This document shows, one piece after another, positions 61,665 through 64,000 of a stretch of 64,000 bases of DNA. The notes under the pieces were generated by a model. That model was not told where the DNA came from, ran no database searches, and saw only the letters and a list, made by a program, of their open reading frames with translations. Position numbers and translations under genes: made by a program. The stretch's first letter is position 1; each line of letters opens with the position of its first letter. The DNA comes from Paenibacillus sp. RUD330 (GTDB lineage Bacteria; Bacillota; Bacilli; Paenibacillales; Paenibacillaceae), in assembly GCF_002243345.2 (NCBI RefSeq), contig NZ_CP022655.2, forward strand, positions 2,978,501-3,042,500, written 5' to 3'.

Positions 61665-61694
61665 GGCCCCCGATCCCGGCGGGGATCGATGGCC
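61665..61694 (-). terminator. Terminator after pgsA
   Basis: GGCC-CGATCCC arms pair across a CGCC loop and are followed by TTTCTTG on the minus strand, 13 bases after the pgsA stop codon. Confidence 0.75.
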
Positions 61695-61706
61695 TTGTCC
61701 AGCCGG

Positions 61707-62282
61707 TTATTCAACCGGGATAAGATTGCGGTTTTTGATGAAGTAGTCGATGCCCGACCATACCGTAATCAATGCGGCAGCCCAGCTCAGGATCAGATCC
61801 AGAGGCAGGTCCAGGAATGCACCCGGGAAGTTGTTGAGCAGCAGCACAATGATCATGGCGATCTGGACGCCTGTCTTCCACTTGCCCCAAGTGCTTGCGG
61901 CGAGTACGGAGCCTTCCAGCAGAGCGATCTGCCGAAGGCCGGTCACGGCGAATTCGCGGCTGATGATGACGATGGCGAACAAAGCGCTCAGCTTGTCCAT
62001 CTCGACCAGCGAAATAAGCACGGCTGCGACGAGCAGCTTGTCGGCGAGCGGATCGAGCAGCTTGCCCAGATTGGTCACCATCTTGTTCTTGCGGGCCAAA
62101 TATCCGTCCAGGCCATCCGTGCTGGCCGCGATAATGAATATCAGCGTGGCGATCATCTGCGTGTACGTAATTTGATAGTCCCCGAACTTAAAGGATCCCA
62201 GATCAAGACGGATCAGCAAAAAGAACATGATTACAGGCACGAGAAAAATACGCGCAAGCGTGATCTTGTTGGCCAAATTCAC
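61707..62282 (-). CDS. pgsA: CDP-diacylglycerol-glycerol-3-phosphate phosphatidyltransferase
   Basis: A 191-residue membrane enzyme that makes phosphatidylglycerol phosphate, the first step to anionic phospholipids. The CDP-alcohol phosphotransferase motif D-G-x-D-G...G-x-x-x-D-x-x-x-D is seen in 'DGLDGYLARKNKMV' and 'GKLLDPLADK'. I start at GTG 62282 because GGAGGGG lies seven bases upstream and the N terminus then matches the family (MNLANKITLARIF). Four or five membrane helices are predicted. Confidence 0.96.
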   Translation of the reverse strand: MNLANKITLARIFLVPVIMFFLLIRLDLGSFKFGDYQITYTQMIATLIFIIAASTDGLDGYLARKNKMVTNLGKLLDPLADKLLVAAVLISLVEMDKLSALFAIVIISREFAVTGLRQIALLEGSVLAASTWGKWKTGVQIAMIIVLLLNNFPGAFLDLPLDLILSWAAALITVWSGIDYFIKNRNLIPVE

Positions 62283-62381
62283 GCGGGTTCCCCTCCCTGA
62301 CAAAACTCTAACCTAAAGTATGTACGCTACCCGGGAGGCCATTCTCAAAAGAACGGACATAGCCGGTTCCTATACGATAAA

Positions 62382-62411
62382 AGTATAAACGAACCGAAAA
62401 CCCGCTGTCAA
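62382..62411 (-). promoter_or_regulatory. pgsA promoter
   Basis: On the minus strand TTGACA (62411-62406), 18 bases, TATACT (62387-62382). The transcript starts near 62375. Confidence 0.7.
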
Positions 62412-62416
62412 AATTG

Positions 62417-62908
62417 TTACCGGAAATTCGTGTACTGCAGGTCCAGCTCGAGGTTCGCGCCGCGTAGCAACGCCATGACAGCCTGCAGGTCGTCGCGGCT
62501 CTTGCCGGTCACGCGCAGCTGGTCTCCCTGGATCTGGCTCTTCACTTTCAGCTTGGAGTCGCGGATAAGGATATTGATCTTCTTGGCGTCGTCCTGGCCG
62601 ATCCCCTGCTTCAGCTTGATGCGCTGGCGCACGGTGCCGAGCGAGGCGGCTTCGATCTTGCCGAAGTCCATATTCTTGATCGGGACGTTCCGCTTGATCA
62701 TCTTGGTCTGGAGAATGTCGATGACGCTCTTGAGCTTGTACTCGTCGTCCGACTGGACGACCAGCTCTTCTTTCTCGAGCTTGATGCTGCTCTTGCTTCC
62801 TTTAAAATCAAAGCGGTTCTCGATTTCCTTCTCCGCTTGGACAATCGCGTTGTTCAGCTCCTGCAGATCGACCTTCGATACGATATCAAACGAATTTTCG
62901 GAACTCAT
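62417..62908 (-). CDS. YajQ/UPF0234 nucleotide-binding protein
   Basis: A 163-residue YajQ-family protein. The N-terminal '[21 protein letters not shown]' and '[11 protein letters not shown]' are hallmark stretches. Two ferredoxin-like domains are expected. Members bind nucleotides, and in Xanthomonas a relative binds cyclic-di-GMP; the role in Firmicutes is unknown. AAGGAGG precedes the ATG. A TATAAT lies at 62939-62944 (minus). Confidence 0.95.
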   Translation of the reverse strand: MSSENSFDIVSKVDLQELNNAIVQAEKEIENRFDFKGSKSSIKLEKEELVVQSDDEYKLKSVIDILQTKMIKRNVPIKNMDFGKIEAASLGTVRQRIKLKQGIGQDDAKKINILIRDSKLKVKSQIQGDQLRVTGKSRDDLQAVMALLRGANLELDLQYTNFR

Positions 62909-63116
62909 GGCAAATCCTCCTTACATGGCATTCCTCTTATTATAAAACATCCGGCTGCGAAAGTATAACCGGCGGGGCCGCCGCCGGATTCCCAAGCAAT
63001 AAGCCTGCGGTCCTGGGCCAGCTTCCCTTTTGCACCGAGCACGGACAGCATCACCGGCTTCCGTTCATCCTTCTATCTTTCCGTTCCGCCCTCATTTCCA
63101 ACCGCGAAATACAAAA

Positions 63117-63138
63117 GACATCCCGCAAAGGGATGCCT
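63117..63138 (-). terminator. Terminator after the RodZ-like gene
   Basis: GGCATCCC-TTTGC-GGGATGTC on the minus strand followed by TTTTGT, just after the stop codon at 63148. Confidence 0.75.
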
Positions 63139-63147
63139 TGTCGTGTG

Positions 63148-64000
63148 CTAGTGGCTGTTCTCGGAATCGGAGCCGCTCGCGCCGTCGGCTGTTCCGGCCG
63201 AATCGGCATCGCCGCTCCCGGATGACGCATCCGCTCCGGATGCCGGCTCAAACTGGATCTTCTTCGAGCTTGGACGGTCTCCGTCGTCGATCAGCTGGCC
63301 GCCGACCGTAATCTCGGTATTGTCCGCGCGTCCGGTATTGAGGTAAATGACGTCATCCACCGGTACGGACAGAGTATCGCCGGCTTCGGCCGCCTTGTTG
63401 TACAGGAACTCGCCTTTGGGACCGCCTTTGCGGACCTCGATCCATGCGGTGCCGGTAAAGCTCAGTTCAATGGTGACGGCTCCGTTGGTCTTGTAGTAAT
63501 CGATCTTGCCCGACTTGCGGTCGAACGTGACAGCCCCTTCCGGAGTCGGGGTCGGCGTCGGCGACGGAGTCAGGCTAGGCGTCGGGCTCGCCCCTCCGGC
63601 AGCGTCTCCCGGAGACGGCGATTGTCCGGGGCCGGGCGTATTCGTCGTGATCGGCGTTTCGTCTGCGGTCGGCGTTTGCCGATCCGGCTTAATGACGAAA
63701 ATCCAGATCAAGACGACGATCAGCGCCAGAAAAGCCCACATCAGCACGGAAAATCCCAGCTTGCCGACCCGTTCGGAGGTCGCCCGCGAAGTCGATGCCT
63801 TGCGCGGCGGCTGCGGGGCGGCAGCCGGCTCTACAGCCGAGGCCGCCGGAGCCGCGGGAAGCTCGTTCTTGTAGTAGTTCAGAAGCTCGTCGGCGTTGAG
63901 GCCGACCGCCTCCGCGTAGTTCTTGACGAATGCACGGGCATAAAAGCTGCCTGGAAGCGCGGCGTAATTGCCTTCCTCGATCGCCGTCAGGTAATGCTTG
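63148..64000 (-). CDS. rodZ: RodZ-like membrane protein with HTH domain, partial
   Basis: The reading frame is open to the right edge, so the N terminus is missing. The visible part begins within the cytoplasmic helix-turn-helix domain ('HYLTAIEEGNYAALPG', 'SFYARAFVKNYAEAVGL'), then a Pro/Ala linker, one membrane helix ('LMWAFLALIVVLIWIFVI'), a Pro/Thr/Ser-rich wall-spanning linker ('SPTPSLTPSPTPTPTP') and a C-terminal DUF4115-like beta domain ('ELSFTGTAWIEVRKGG'). RodZ links MreB to the cell-wall elongation machinery. The C-terminal tail is Ser/Gly/Asp-rich. Position before pgsA is as in B. subtilis. Confidence 0.92.
   Translation of the reverse strand, partial: KHYLTAIEEGNYAALPGSFYARAFVKNYAEAVGLNADELLNYYKNELPAAPAASAVEPAAAPQPPRKASTSRATSERVGKLGFSVLMWAFLALIVVLIWIFVIKPDRQTPTADETPITTNTPGPGQSPSPGDAAGGASPTPSLTPSPTPTPTPEGAVTFDRKSGKIDYYKTNGAVTIELSFTGTAWIEVRKGGPKGEFLYNKAAEAGDTLSVPVDDVIYLNTGRADNTEITVGGQLIDDGDRPSSKKIQFEPASGADASSGSGDADSAGTADGASGSDSENSH

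Noticed and set aside
63540-63620. Adhesin or repeat protein suggested by the Thr/Pro-rich stretch
   Set aside because: The frame continues into a membrane helix and the helix-turn-helix domain of a RodZ-type protein, where such linkers are normal.

Overview
The window looks like chromosomal DNA of a high-GC, endospore-forming Firmicute close to Paenibacillus. Three things support this. The block from 53.9 to 64 kb has the classical Bacillales order (rodZ, yajQ, pgsA, cinA, recA, recX, rny, ymdB, spoVS). There is a germinant-receptor operon and spoVS. Shine-Dalgarno sites are strong, TTG/GTG starts are common, and intrinsic terminators are abundant. Most genes lie on the minus strand; only the carotenoid-type oxidoreductase, one MFS pump, gluQ, a GGDEF protein and bioY are on plus. 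I saw no rRNA, tRNA, CRISPR array, prophage or insertion sequence.

Layout. 0-1.5 kb: end of a phytoene-desaturase-like gene, a small membrane protein, a GNAT acetyltransferase. 1.7-7.5 kb: a complete Mrp/Mnh cation/proton antiporter operon in which MnhA and MnhB are one polypeptide. 7.8-9.8 kb: a TetR repressor divergent from an MFS pump, with a palindromic operator over the pump's -10 box. 9.9-14.2 kb: a gerA-type spore germination operon with an extra 60-residue membrane protein and a sigma-G-like promoter. 14.4-16.5 kb: an EcsC-family protein and a bacterial nitric oxide synthase in one unit. 16.9-22 kb: HelD-like and HrpB helicases and a DUF1294 protein. 22.2-25.96 kb: an ECF sigma factor, a membrane-anchored protein placed like an anti-sigma factor but carrying a solute-binding domain outside the cell, and a solute-binding lipoprotein, all behind an ECF-type promoter. 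26-35.9 kb: CorA, a coiled-coil protein, GluQRS, MOSC, CopA, a GGDEF protein and small conserved genes. 36-41.4 kb: an RND pump with its own two-component system. 41.6-44.8 kb: DUF4184 protein, signal peptidase I, MFS. 44.8-48.4 kb: a single polypeptide carrying both ATPases and the transmembrane coupling subunit of an ECF transporter, divergent from bioY across a BirA-type dyad. 48.5-53.9 kb: iron alcohol dehydrogenase, RicA, PduL and 2-oxoacid:ferredoxin oxidoreductase. 54-64 kb: dipeptidase and the conserved recA-region block.

The two most distinctive systems are the sigma / anti-sigma-like solute-binding protein / lipoprotein operon, which reads like a ligand-sensing transmembrane switch with no permease nearby, and the one-polypeptide EcfA-EcfA'-EcfT module paired with BioY. 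Other points of interest are the MnhA-MnhB fusion, nitric oxide synthase with a cysteine-containing tail behind ecsC, and possible attenuator leaders before the mnh operon and pduL. All functions come from reading the translated sequences and recognising families; no database search was run.
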